64,000 bases of DNA from Clonostachys chloroleuca (lineage: Eukaryota; Ascomycota; Sordariomycetes; Hypocreales; Bionectriaceae): contig JBANAY010000004.1 in the NCBI GenBank assembly GCA_037952775.1, positions 7,378,001-7,442,000 of the forward strand, in the 5' to 3' direction. Both the position numbers and the translations under genes were made by a program. Every line of letters starts with the position of its first letter. The first letter of the stretch is position 1. This document shows, piece after piece, positions 44,871 through 55,692 of the stretch. Below the pieces are notes generated by a model. That model was given only the letters and a program-made list of their open reading frames with translations. It did no database searches and was not told the DNA's origin.

Positions 44871-46982
44871 ATGGAGACACACATGAGCCGGTTTCGCATA
44901 CGCCCTTCAAGGAATAAGGGCGTTGCCACCAGGGCCGAGAGACCGCCATCCCGAACCTCATCGGCGACTCAATTATTTGTCGGAACCGATATGGATGAGC
45001 GCAATATATCAGATGCAGCCTCGGCCCCTGCGGCATGCGCCGGAAACACGGCTTGGGTGGAACATTTACCAACATCTGAGATGGCTGAATTGAGGGAGCG
45101 GCTTGCCTTGATGGAGCGTCTGGTTGGCGACATGGGCATGTTGGCGGCTTCACGCGTCAATCAAGAGAATGTTGTCGCTGAAACACCACCAGTGCATAAC
45201 CCAGACATATCGACACAAGTGCGGCTCGAGCTATCACCAGAAGCGTTGCGAACACCTCCTTCACTACGGCTTCCAGTACAGGCAACATCCCCAACTCATT
45301 CAACACGGCATCGTGTCTCACACTCAAACTGCCATACAACCGAGGAGCGCGGGTTGAAACGGCGGCGTCTCCCGCAAGACGAGCAACCATCTGAACGGTC
45401 TAGAGACATAGACGAACCGAACCAGGTTCAACGCTCAGAATCCGCCCACCTTGAAGCCACTTGTGACGCTCTCATAGATGCATACTTTCGAGACGTTCAT
45501 CGCGCGTACCCCTTTCTTGATAAGAATACCCTACTTGACGCCATGAGGAAGAGAACTGAGAAGGATATCCTTTCAAGCAAAGGGCGAGACCCAGATGCCA
45601 CCATTTTATATCTTGTCATGGCCATTGGATCGGTCACATTGCAAAGGGCAACCCAGGATCCTGGAACCCCTTCAGACGCTGGAACCGTCTTGTTTGACGT
45701 TGATTATGAAGGATTGGTCTCAAAGTGCATGATGAACGAAAGCATAACTAATCTCCAGATCTTGTTGCTGCTTGCAATTTATTCACAATCCGATCCCGCC
45801 GGGATGAACACGTGGGCAATAGTAGATGTTCTAGGTCGACAAGCCCTGCGCCTGGGTCTCACAAAAGGGGACACTCCTGGCAAGGGCTATTCTGCCGCCG
45901 AGGTGGAACGAAATCATCGTCTATTCTGGAGCATTTACGTTCTGGACAGGATGGTCGCACTCACCACCGGCACACCAGTGGCCATGATCGATGCCAATAT
46001 GGACATACCTCTGCCTCGGATCACCGTTGAGGAGTTTGATTCGGCCCAGCGCCAGGAGCAAGCGCACGTGCTCCAGGTCTCCCGACACATTATACAGCTT
46101 CGCACGATCGAGTACAAGGTTCTCCAAGAAATACACCTCCGGGACCAAAGTTCTACCAGCACATTGACGCGCGAAGACCGCTATACTCTTGTCGTGGGTC
46201 TCCGGGCGGAGATAGAGGACTGGTACAGCAATGGCTGTCTCCTGCAATCTAACGAGCTCGACGACATGACGATTCATATTCGAATATGCTGGCTTGCGGC
46301 GCGATACTACAACCTGCTGCTTCTTCTCTACTATCCATGCCATTTCAACCCGGGAACGATGCTCCTTTCCAATGGCGAGTTGCTTTCACTGGCGAGAAAG
46401 CATGTCCAGGCGAATTTTGTACGGTTCCAGCAGCGGCAGCTGCCTTTGAACCGCCTCACACTTTGTAGAATATTTCCCGTGTGCATGGTGTTTCTCCACT
46501 GTTTCCTCTCTCGCCAAAGCGTGGCAGAGAGCGCCCGCGGTCGTGAAGAAATATCCATGTGCGCTGATATTCTCGCCGCCTTCCCAGAAAGCTGGACGCT
46601 TGCTCATCGTGCGGCGCCCATCATCCGCCAGCTGGCTGCCCTGGCGTCTAACACTTCCACGAAGATTGGAGATGAGGCAAATCTCACAGAGGCGGACCAG
46701 GCTTGGTGCCTGGCAATCAAGCTCAGTCTTTCCGAACTCTCCGAAAAGGTGTTGGGAAGAGGAAGTATCTACAGGAATATTCATTGCTGGCAGGGCTCGG
46801 AGTGTGCGATGCCTGAAAGTGAACTGTTGCCCGAGAAGCCTTCGTTGCCTTGCGCACACTTTACACCAGAGGAAGGCGACGGGATCGAAGTCCAAAATGG
46901 AACTTTTATTATCGAAGCTGGTCAGAAGAATTCAAGTGACTCTGGAGTATTTGCAGGGCCTTCTGTTTTGGACTACTTGTGA
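44871..46982 (+). CDS. Fungal MHR-domain regulator lacking a zinc cluster
   Basis: This single exon encodes 703 residues from ATG 44871. The fungal-specific transcription factor domain covers about residues 190-500 (DALIDAYFRDVHRAYPFLDK, ILLLLAIYSQSDPAGMNTWAIVDVLGRQALRLGL, RNHRLFWSIYVLDRMVAL, GTPVAMIDANMDIPLP). Before it are a leucine-rich coil (MAELRERLALMERLVGDMG) and a basic patch (GLKRRRLPQDEQ) that could serve as a nuclear signal. The Cys6 DNA-binding cluster that normally precedes the coil is absent, and no upstream exon supplies it. It may work as a partner or competitor of another regulator, such as the Zn2Cys6 protein directly downstream, or be a gene that has lost its first exon. 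Confidence 0.82.
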   Translation: METHMSRFRIRPSRNKGVATRAERPPSRTSSATQLFVGTDMDERNISDAASAPAACAGNTAWVEHLPTSEMAELRERLALMERLVGDMGMLAASRVNQENVVAETPPVHNPDISTQVRLELSPEALRTPPSLRLPVQATSPTHSTRHRVSHSNCHTTEERGLKRRRLPQDEQPSERSRDIDEPNQVQRSESAHLEATCDALIDAYFRDVHRAYPFLDKNTLLDAMRKRTEKDILSSKGRDPDATILYLVMAIGSVTLQRATQDPGTPSDAGTVLFDVDYEGLVSKCMMNESITNLQILLLLAIYSQSDPAGMNTWAIVDVLGRQALRLGLTKGDTPGKGYSAAEVERNHRLFWSIYVLDRMVALTTGTPVAMIDANMDIPLPRITVEEFDSAQRQEQAHVLQVSRHIIQLRTIEYKVLQEIHLRDQSSTSTLTREDRYTLVVGLRAEIEDWYSNGCLLQSNELDDMTIHIRICWLAARYYNLLLLLYYPCHFNPGTMLLSNGELLSLARKHVQANFVRFQQRQLPLNRLTLCRIFPVCMVFLHCFLSRQSVAESARGREEISMCADILAAFPESWTLAHRAAPIIRQLAALASNTSTKIGDEANLTEADQAWCLAIKLSLSELSEKVLGRGSIYRNIHCWQGSECAMPESELLPEKPSLPCAHFTPEEGDGIEVQNGTFIIEAGQKNSSDSGVFAGPSVLDYL

Positions 46983-47581
46983 AAGACTGTTTCTGGTATC
47001 TTCAGCGAGCATTTAACGCGCGTATCTATGCTGGATGTTCTCTCTTCAATCATCCTACATGCGTCTCGAATATACCTCCAGGGTTACTAGTTCGGGGGAA
47101 AGAAGTTTATATTGCATCTAGAAATCGATGAATCTCTGGGGTTACGCATTGGTGGATGGCCGATATTTCGAGTGATCGACCATGATGCATTGCCGCCGCA
47201 CCAACCACATGGCATCTGTCCCGGAACGGTCGGAGACCGCGGAAAACTCCCAATGACACACCGCCCATGCATGAAAACAGGCGGTCATTGGTGCTTCAAG
47301 ATGATTAATTCACATGTCGTGTCATCGGGGTTACGGGTTGTTTCAGCTCTCCGTAGTCCCCGTTCTCCACCAACCAGTATTCTGCCTAAACCGAGCAGGG
47401 TCCTACTCCCTCATTTTCGCTTGATGCTCTTCTTCTTGGCCGGCATTCGATAACCTCTTCTTTGGGTTACAGTCGCTATCTCTCGTAGCCGCACAGCCGA
47501 CACTTGTGGATCGCTTGCTCGCCCACGGCGTCATCTTCGCGATACAAGTCACATCAAGCCAGAGAGGACCAAGTACCCAAA
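46983..47581. promoter_or_regulatory. Upstream region of the second cluster regulator
   Basis: No gene is supported. CT-rich and AC-rich sequence near 47,450-47,580 looks like the leader and promoter of the Zn2Cys6 gene at 47582. Confidence 0.35.
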
Positions 47582-49843
47582 ATGAGTACCAGCACTTCCG
47601 TCTCGGGTAGATCCCCAAGGATCTTATCCTGCGTCCTGTGTCAGAAGCGCAAGATAAAATGCGACAAACGGACACCCTGCACGAACTGCGAAAAGGTCAG
47701 CGCCGCCACTCTCAGAAATCTCTGGTCGTTCACATCTAATAGGCGCAGGGTGGCATTACCTGCGTTCCCTCGACTCCAGCTCCACCGCGGAAGCGAAGGC
47801 GCATGAACGAGGTGCTCCTGGAGAGATTGGCAAGATGCGAAGCCTTGCTGAAGCAGTATGAATCTGCGCCACCTCCAAACGGGAGCGGTACCTCGACCTC
47901 GCAGTCTACTCCGTATGATCACGCCACCGGTAACACAGAGGCGTCTCAAAGTGCGTCTGATTCTGAAGGGGAAAGTTTCGACTTGAAAGTCTCTACGACA
48001 TCAAAACCGATTGGTTCGTTCATAGATGAAGGGGGCAACGCAAAGTATGTGGACTCATTCCCATGGGCTACTATTCAAGGGCAGGTAAGCAAATCTTTCC
48101 TGAGCTGCAAGTCGGGGGACCCCACAAACTACGTTCACTTCTTAGCTATTTCTAATCTAATATATCTTTGCCTCAGTTAAAATCTATTCGTCAGATATTG
48201 GAAGATGAGGAAGGTAGCCCGAGTGAGGCAGACTCTTCCATGCCACCTCAGCTGGAAAAGAATCTTCTCGACGACATCACTCTCATCGACCTCGAAACCG
48301 TCACTCCTTCTCCGGCGCAAATCTTTTGGCTGTGGAACATCTTCTTGGAGAGAGTCAACCCGCTGACCAAGCTCATTCACGTGCCCAGTATGCAGCAGTT
48401 CGTGGTTGAAGCTTCAGGACGCCATTCCAGTGTTCCTATGAACTCACAAGCTTTGCTCTTTTCTATCTACTTGATATCCACAGTTACTTTGACAGAGTCG
48501 GAGTCTCTAGAAATGCTCCATATGACTAGGGATGACGCCCTCCACAAGTTCACTTTGGGCACGAAAGCAGCATTATATCGGGCAAAGTTCCTAGAGACGT
48601 TCGATACGACAATTCTAAAAGCCTTGGTCCTCTTTCTAGTAAGAATGACCCGTATCAAAGTACGCTTGAATCCTAACCCTTTCTATAGGAGTCACGCCAC
48701 GGCCGCACCAGCCGCCACACAACCTGGATCCTCAGTGGTGTCATGGTCAGAATGGCTTTGAAACTAGGTCTCCACCGAGATGGCAGCTCGCTGGACATCA
48801 CACCCTTCGAGGCCGAGATGAGAAGACGCCTATGGTGGCGTATCATGATATCGGAGACGAAATATTCACTTGCATCAGGTTACGGCGAGCCTGTAAAAAT
48901 CAAAGAGTGCGATACCCAACTCCCGCACAACGTGAACGATGCCGATCTCTACCCATCTTTCATGGAGCCGGTTCAGTCCCGCGAAGCCCCAACAGAGATG
49001 GCGTTGTGCTTGTTACTCTATCACTTCTGTCAATTCGCTATTGAGACTCGTATCACCGACTTGCACACGCTGTCACATGGGTTTGGGGCAGAAAGGTCGC
49101 AGGCGAGAGATCACGCCCTGACAACCTACAAGGACATGGTTCAGAACCTCAACGCCCAGCTGCTAGCAAGCAACTACATCGACCCTTCGGTCAGCGGGGT
49201 GCATTTGCTGGCAGATAAATTTCGATGCTGTATCATCGGAGACTTGATGGCGATCATGGTCCCCATGCACGATCTGCCCGAATGGGGCACAGAGATCTTC
49301 AGTGCTGAAGACAATCTGTTCAGAATCTGCCTCACCCACTTCGAGCATCATTTTGACATGTACGAGCAAATCAAAGACACGAACTTCCTATGGTTTCCCA
49401 AAGTCCAGTTTGAGAGCGACGCAATGCTGTACATCGCCAGTCAGCTCCAGAACCGTGCTCAGGGGTCGTTGGTCGATCGTTCTTGGAAGCTCCTCGAATG
49501 TGCGTACCGCTGGCACACAGAATTATGGGACATGTCCGTAAAGGATAACGTCACTCTGGGCCTGGCTATTCTAAGGGCTTGGCGGCAACGAGAGAAGAAT
49601 ATAGGAACATCCGGATTATGTAGCGATGTGCCTTCGATCATTCCTAAGCTCCACGCGGTTGTGCCCCAGACCAACCCATCCCCGATACCACCAGTATCGA
49701 CATTACCTCAGCCACAGCACACGCTACCCTCCTCATCTCAAGCGGCGTACCTTGACACAGCCTGGATTGTTGATCAGCTCTCGAGCTATCAACTTGAGGG
49801 ATCAGCATTTGACCTAGACCAGCTACAATGGCATCAACACTGA
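47582..49843 (+). CDS. Zn2Cys6 transcription factor
   Basis: Four exons (47582-47695, 47743-48084, 48177-48638, 48689-49843) encode 690 residues. The zinc cluster begins CVLCQKRKIKCDKRTPCTNC and ends with the Cys of GGITC in exon 2. The linker helix RMNEVLLERLARCEALLKQY follows, then the fungal MHR domain (IFWLWNIFLERVNPLTKLIH, VMVRMALKLGLHRDGSSLDITPFEAEMRRRLWWRIMISE). The C-terminus is Pro/Gln-rich (about 620-665) and ends in an acidic, possibly activating, stretch. It is nuclear. As the only intact DNA-binding regulator near the oxoprolinase, transporter and cucumopine-synthase-like genes, it is the natural candidate for their control; no target site is established. Confidence 0.92.
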
Positions 49844-50282
49844 TCCACCCATCTCATTTTTAATGACGAATTGGTATAAAGGACGTAGGAGCCTAGTGTA
49901 GAGCGAGATATTAGAAAGCCATTTGTAGGGGATACCACCATCCTGAATGAGACCACGTTTTGAATCATTTCTCCCAAATACCGTAACCGTAGAAACTAAG
50001 CTCACAGCTCAAGGCGATTATTGAAACATACGTTGCATTTTCCCAAGTCTCAATCACAGCATATCTTCCGACACACCATACTACACTCACAGGTTCACAG
50101 ACGTGAAATTCAATATACTCCAGTTTTGCACGGTGGTAGGGATAACTGGCATTATCAAGCACTGACAAAGTCTCCAAGTCAGCCTCGTCAGAAAGCCCAG
50201 CTGCCCCACTGTAGGTCAAGGCAGAAAACAACGGTTTTCCAAAACACAACAGCTCAATCACAATACATATAAATCATAAATA
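49844..50282. other. Intergenic
   Basis: This AT-rich spacer lies between the regulator and the second HET gene, with no supported feature beyond a presumed promoter for the HET gene. Confidence 0.4.
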
Positions 50283-52600
50283 ATGGATGATCTCGGGAGC
50301 ACACACTGGTGCGACTCGTTCGCGTTCGAGCTCATCGGCACAGACGCCTTCCACTTCCGCGATTCCAATTCCCGAGCCGAGCTCACTTTCAAAGAGCTGC
50401 AGCTCAGTGGCGAGAACTGCGAATTCTGCGCGGGACTGACGAAGCTGGTTGACTACCGATCCCGGCAGCCTGCGACATGGGCAGACAGCTATCGCTACCC
50501 TCGACGCCGCGATGGAGAACGCGTGATGCCAACGGAAGAGGAGATGAAGGGTGCACACGTCCAAATCTCCATCCACGGCGCCAAAGAGGCCCGCAACTGG
50601 TCGTTCGGCTTCGAAGGCACCAGCCACCGCACCGTGATGGATGTCAACGTGGTGATCGGTGGCATACCCAACTTCTACTTTGAAATATTGCTCCAGCGAG
50701 CTGGGCCTGGGGGACGTGTCCCCGTCACGCACAAGCCAGAGGGCGGCGGGTACGGCGATGACACGATCACCTACGATGCCCCTGGTGGATGGAGGGTCAG
50801 CAGTGTTAGCGAAGACGGGCCTCGGCCAGCAACACAAGTAGCGAGTTTAGAGGCTGCGCTCGGGCGCTCACGGCCACTCGAGGTTGATTTCACGATGCTA
50901 CGGGGGTGGTTGGATTTGTGCCTTTCGCACGAAGATCACGATCTCTGTCAACAAGACGATGAGGGAATCCATATTCCAGGCTTTAGACTGGTGGATGTCG
51001 AGAATATGTGCATATGGGAGGACACGGATGGACAAGCTCCTCCATTTGCGACTCTGAGCTATGTATGGGGCACAGAGCCGTTCTTACGCCTCGTGAAGGG
51101 CAATTTAGAAACGTTAATGGCACCAGGAAGCTTGCGCAACGCACCGCTACCTCTAACTATCAGCGACGCGATTGAGGTTTGTCGCAATCTACAGATACGG
51201 TACATCTGGATCGACAGTCTGTGTATAATCCAGGACGATGAATCCGATATGCTCGAAATAATCGACAGCATGGATTCCATTTATCGGCAGAGCGTGTTGA
51301 CCATTGTTGCAGCTGCCGGCGTCAACGCCCACGCGGGTATCCCAGGCGTTCGCCCGGGAACAAGAACCCTGGTCCAGCGACAACTCGAGGTTCGAGGAGT
51401 TCCGTTGATCGACTCTGTAGATCACCGGCAGCTACGGATGCAGACCTCGTACCAGGAACCCGAGTGGATATCCGGGACCCCATGGGCACAGCGTGCCTGG
51501 ACGTTCCAGGAAGCCTTGGTGTCCAGAAGGATTTTGTTCTTCACCGCAGAGCTGGCCTACTGGAGCTGCCGTCAGGGCCTCCTAAGCGAGGATACGGTAG
51601 AGCATTTTAAGCCCCTAATAAAAAGCGTGAGACTCGATGACGAGTTCGACCCGTTGGAGTACCAGCAGATCGCCGTCACATTCTCAAAGCGCAAGTTGAC
51701 GTTTGAGTCTGATTTAGGTCGCGCCTATCTCGGCACACAAAATTATCTAGATACGAAATGGGGTGGTCAGAAGTTTTCTTGGGGATTACCTCACGGTGCA
51801 TTCGGCTCCTTTCTAATGTGGGAGTGGGACTTTGACACGACAAGGAGACAGAGGCAAGGGACACATCCCATCAAAGAAGCCAACGGGACCATCGCGAGGG
51901 TTCCATTCCCTACTTGGTCCTGGATGGGGTGGATGGAAGGCGGTCAGCTAATTCACTTTTTCGGCGACGAACCAGATGCGCACAGCCCGTTATTCTATAC
52001 CTTCGACAGAGCTTCCAAATTGGTCGAGATAAAAGACGGACAGCATTGGAGAAGCCGGCCTAATCCAATTGCTGATTTGTTATTGGGTGAATCTGCTGGT
52101 TCTGACGAAGTTCCTCCAGGTCGAAAGACAGAACTTCTGGAAACGGAACTACCCCCAGAGTTATCTGCAACCCCTTTTCTAAAACACAGAGCTCTCCTAT
52201 TCTATTCGCAGACAGCTACGCTTCGATATGATCCTTCGGCGGGGTTTAAAGCTACATCATCGTTAAGATACCTTCTGGTCTTAAGATGACGAGGCGGGAG
52301 TACCCGTTCCCTATCATGATCGGAGATAAATTCTACAAGATCCTCGAGGAGCATCAGAACGATGAGGAAAATCGCGAAAACAACAAGGAGTCTTTGCGGG
52401 ACATCAAGCTCGTCGCTGTCTTTGGTGGGCAAATGACAAAGCCCAGAAAGTTCCGCGGCAAGTTCAGAACATACATTTGGCCAATTATTGAAACAAGTCC
52501 CGGTGTTTGGGTGCGGGCCTCTTATATGAGCACTGTGATTTTTCAAGACTTGTGGAACATTCTTCCGCGGAAGAAGTGGGAGCTCATCACAATCGTATAG
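50283..52600 (+). CDS. HET-domain protein with a late frameshift
   Basis: The first frame runs 50283-52288 (668 codons). It shows FATLSYVWGTEPF, YIWIDSLCIIQDDESDMLEII, IYRQSVLTIVAAAG and WAQRAWTFQEALVSRRILFF, all hallmarks of the WSC-type HET domain, plus FPTWSWMGW further on. The usual C-terminal tail is found in the next frame, open from about 52250 to 52600: SYIIVKIPSGLKMTRREYPF, GVWVRASYMS and LPRKKWELITIV. One base appears to be missing near the TTTAAA at 52245-52250. A stop in the second frame at 52247-52249 confines the junction to that spot. Either an indel (sequence error or mutation) or a truncated allele is possible. About 250 residues precede the HET domain and are unassigned. Confidence 0.85.
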
Positions 52601-52924
52601 CTAGCTCGAAGCAAGCACCAGATTCTTAGGGGTCTGGTAGTAGCAGGTATCGGGTGAAGCGTGTATTTTCACTACAGCAGCTATCAACTCTATAGTCTAA
52701 TACTCCTCTTAGAAGGATACAAGATACTAAGCTCGATGTATTAGATGATGGGGCCCAGTAAGAGCTCTTCCGGGAGATGCAGATGAGGAAATTTCCATTA
52801 GTCAACAGCAAACAAAAGAAAAGAAGCAGAAAACATGCCGCTCGGAAGATCAAGTCCTCCCATATAAAAATTCGACCGACAGTCGTGTGTCTATGTCGCA
52901 AAGCGAGACAGCTCAGCAGCATCG
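52601..52924. other. Convergent 3' spacer
   Basis: Only 3' untranslated sequence is expected here; no gene-like ORF was found. Confidence 0.45.
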
Positions 52925-53464
52925 CTACTCTTCCCAGTCATCGTCAATAAGGTTATTATCCGTCTCCAGCATATCCATCATTCCTTCAAATCCGTTGAGG
53001 AAGTCATCTTCGTGTAAGTGCCCCTTTCTCTTGAGTCTCTTCAGAGCATCCGTCACAAAAGTCTGGCAGTCCCAGGTCTCTTGGTCGTTCCGAATGCGCG
53101 TCCCAGAGATGCAGTCTTGGAGCACCCGCACATCTTTATGCTCGTAGACGCTGACCTCGACAAGTCCGACAAATGTTTGGCTTTCAGCAGGGTCACGGGC
53201 GCCCCAAACCTCCTCAAATTCAAAGTTCCCAGGCTCGCCGATGGCATGTAGTAGGCTGCTTTGCGCTCCTTCGTCGGTGGAGACGAAGAGTGCCGTGTGT
53301 CGCAAGTAGGAATGGTCAGTCGGATCGCCTCGGTATACGACAATGAAGAGGCGATTTATGTGAAGTTCTGCTCTGCTGCTGCTCCCTTTGCTCTTACTCG
53401 GCTCGCTTCTGCCGGATCTTCTCTTGTCGGATCTGGACTTGATAGATTTGCTGTTACCACCCAT
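52925..53464 (-). CDS. Small conserved-looking hypothetical protein with His and Cys motifs
   Basis: This single exon encodes 179 residues. A basic Ser/Lys/Arg head (residues 1-35) precedes a compact domain starting LFIVVYRGDPTDHSYLRHTALFV. The ordered motifs RHTALF (His) and, about 85 residues later, WDCQTFVTDAL (Cys) recall circularly permuted papain-like folds (NlpC/P60, LRAT, PPPDE), in which the His precedes the Cys. This is an inference from motif order only. The acidic tail (DNNLIDDDWEE) is notable. No signal peptide or membrane segment is seen. I do not recognise the family with certainty. Confidence 0.7.
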   Translation of the reverse strand: MGGNSKSIKSRSDKRRSGRSEPSKSKGSSSRAELHINRLFIVVYRGDPTDHSYLRHTALFVSTDEGAQSSLLHAIGEPGNFEFEEVWGARDPAESQTFVGLVEVSVYEHKDVRVLQDCISGTRIRNDQETWDCQTFVTDALKRLKRKGHLHEDDFLNGFEGMMDMLETDNNLIDDDWEE

Positions 53465-55531
53465 GGTGATAGAGGTTTGCTAGGCGGTCTTCATAGTCTT
53501 GGCTGGCTGGCCTTTGTTTGGCGCAACTTATTTAGACGTTGTTAATGGTGCTTTCATTTTCATTTGAAAGGGCGATGGCCTTGTAATTCATTTGGCTTAC
53601 CTCGTGCCAAATACCGGCAGCCGCTGACGGGCATAACACAAGACGTTGTGTTGGGCTGGATCAACGTGGCACGTCTCACCGGGCGCGGGCCCGAATTTAC
53701 GAGGCTCTAGAACCTGTTAAACTCACGATCGCATGAACCTACGTCACATATGTGCATTCGGTGTAAGACGGTACCACCCATCTGAGTTGTCGGAGTACCG
53801 CTTTGGTCAATTCGTGTGACTGTTTCCAGTCGGGAGTTCCTGCACGTGGACGAGGATGTTTGTGCTTCCACGGTAGGATCCATGCTCTGTCTGCCTCATA
53901 GCACGCCTGATATAGACGGGAGTTCCAACGATGTGGTCTGCTCGAGCTCGGGCGGTCTGCAGTCGAGCCGATTCAGGCCGCCGATGTAAGCCACCCCGCC
54001 TGATCTGACTATGCTGCAACCGTTGGGCGTCAACTCACCGAGGTGACATGGTGCTCCTCTTTCCTGATTTACTACCAAGATGGCTCGATCGCCGCCATCC
54101 CTGAATCTTCTCGGACATCGAGTGACACGCCGCGATAGTGCGCAAATCATCACGGGGTATCCCGGGGACAAGGATCGAGCCACGTGGATCGGAGGCCAGC
54201 TATTCGCGAGCATTTTATTTCCAAGCCACGACATTGGCCAGTATTCTCGATAGTTTCATGCAAGGAAGCTCACATCCTACGCGCATCGAGCACGGAAAAA
54301 TACGGTGAGCAGAGTAAAGTGACACGACGTGGGATACATGATACACAAGACTCAATGCAGTACGTGTTGGCTCGAGTAAGACCAAGGCGAGGCGAAGTAA
54401 GCACCTATGAAATCGTCCGTTGCTCCAGTCACTGTGTTTCATGATTCACTCGCCCGAACTGGGCAATCCTTGCGGCGGCCAACACAAACTGGCTCCTCCG
54501 CCAAGCTGCGTGAGACGTTCTGCGCATCAGAGGCCAGGGCCCCTCATCAACAACCAGATTCACAGATTCACAGGGGTCGACAATCAGCGACTGATGCAGC
54601 CTCTGGTCTCGATCACCACGGCCTGGACTTGCCTAGCCGGATTCCGGGCCGGAAAAACGATGTAGATAAACCCCCCACAGGCTGAGGAACATTGAGCAGG
54701 CTCCAGCTTGCCACCAGCATCCCACCATGGTTCCATTCGGGGAACAAGAGTAGGACCCTGAACTAACGATGTTACTGTGGAAATGGAGGCGGGAGGTAAA
54801 CAGTCCTACATACTGTACCTCCTACCCCTCCTTCCTCTCCTGAGGGTGGATCGTTGGGCAAAACTTGCTCACATGCCACCCAATTAAAGGCGTGAATCGC
54901 CCTGGTCGGGCACCGGACGACAATGACGCTGTTGATCAGTGGTGGTCCGAGGTATACAGTGTGCCCAGGCCATCCATTCGCGAGCAGCTCCGGATCTGGC
55001 CGTGGCGTGCTCAGGGCCTGATGTGACGGATGAGATTAATCATACATAGACAGCTGCCTGGTGCACCAAGAGAGACACATTTGTAGATAGATTAGTCTGC
55101 ACATGAAATGCCAAGATTGAGCACATATTGCCACCGCGAAGATCATGGCTACGTCTCTCGTTGGCAGGCTAAATTCACTCAGCTCGCAGACCTGCTGCAT
55201 GACATGAGCTCCCCCACCACGACTCCATCCACCCCGACGGCCATCACCAACCAGCGTTCGTCCATCGGCGGCCTTAAACCATTTACAGGCTATGGACCCT
55301 CTTCCGGGTATCTGGAATGGCAAATGTCTCGCTCTCGTTGGTTGGATCCCGCGCAAACCGCGCAAACATGCGACAACGCACAAAGTGCTCACCCTAGTAT
55401 ATTAAGCCGGACCTGATCCCCCTCTCTCTCCCCGTCCATCAAACAGCAACAACGACATCTCTTCACCTCTACATATCATCTATCTACTCTTTTTCAGGTT
55501 TCCCAACCCCAACACCAAACTACTCTTCACA
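53465..55531. other. 2-kb intergenic region upstream of the metallothionein
   Basis: Several overlapping ORFs of 60-118 codons occur on both strands but none has protein-like composition or fitting splice sites. A TATA-like TATATTA lies at about 55398, some 130 bp before the metallothionein ATG, followed by a CT-rich leader typical of highly expressed fungal genes. Confidence 0.45.
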
Positions 55532-55692
55532 ATGGCTGGCGACTGCGGATGCTCTGGCGCTTCTAGCTGCAACTGCGGCTCTTCCTGTGCGTATTCCGTG
55601 TTTTCCCTATCTCGCTATCTTATCTTATCTTGTCTTCTTATCATGTATTAACTGCTCTGCCACCAGGCTCTTGCTCCGGCTGCGGCAAATAA
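55532..55692 (+). CDS. Copper-type metallothionein, 26 residues
   Basis: Two exons, 55532-55586 and 55667-55692, are joined by an 80-base intron (donor GTGCGT, acceptor CCAG) and encode 26 residues. There are seven cysteines at positions 5, 7, 13, 15, 19, 21 and 24, in the Cys-x-Cys pattern of the Neurospora crassa copper metallothionein, with the same start (M-x-GDCGCSGASSCNCG) apart from one extra Ala. The split codon TGC (Cys19) crosses the intron. It binds Cu(I) in the cytosol, buffering and detoxifying metal. It is too short for ordinary ORF finding. A CT-rich leader and a TATA-like box precede it. Identification is nearly certain from the cysteine pattern. Confidence 0.93.

Noticed and set aside
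53800..54700. Overlapping ORFs of 70-112 codons on both strands
   Set aside because: No domain, signal peptide or splice pattern was found; the region is treated as intergenic.
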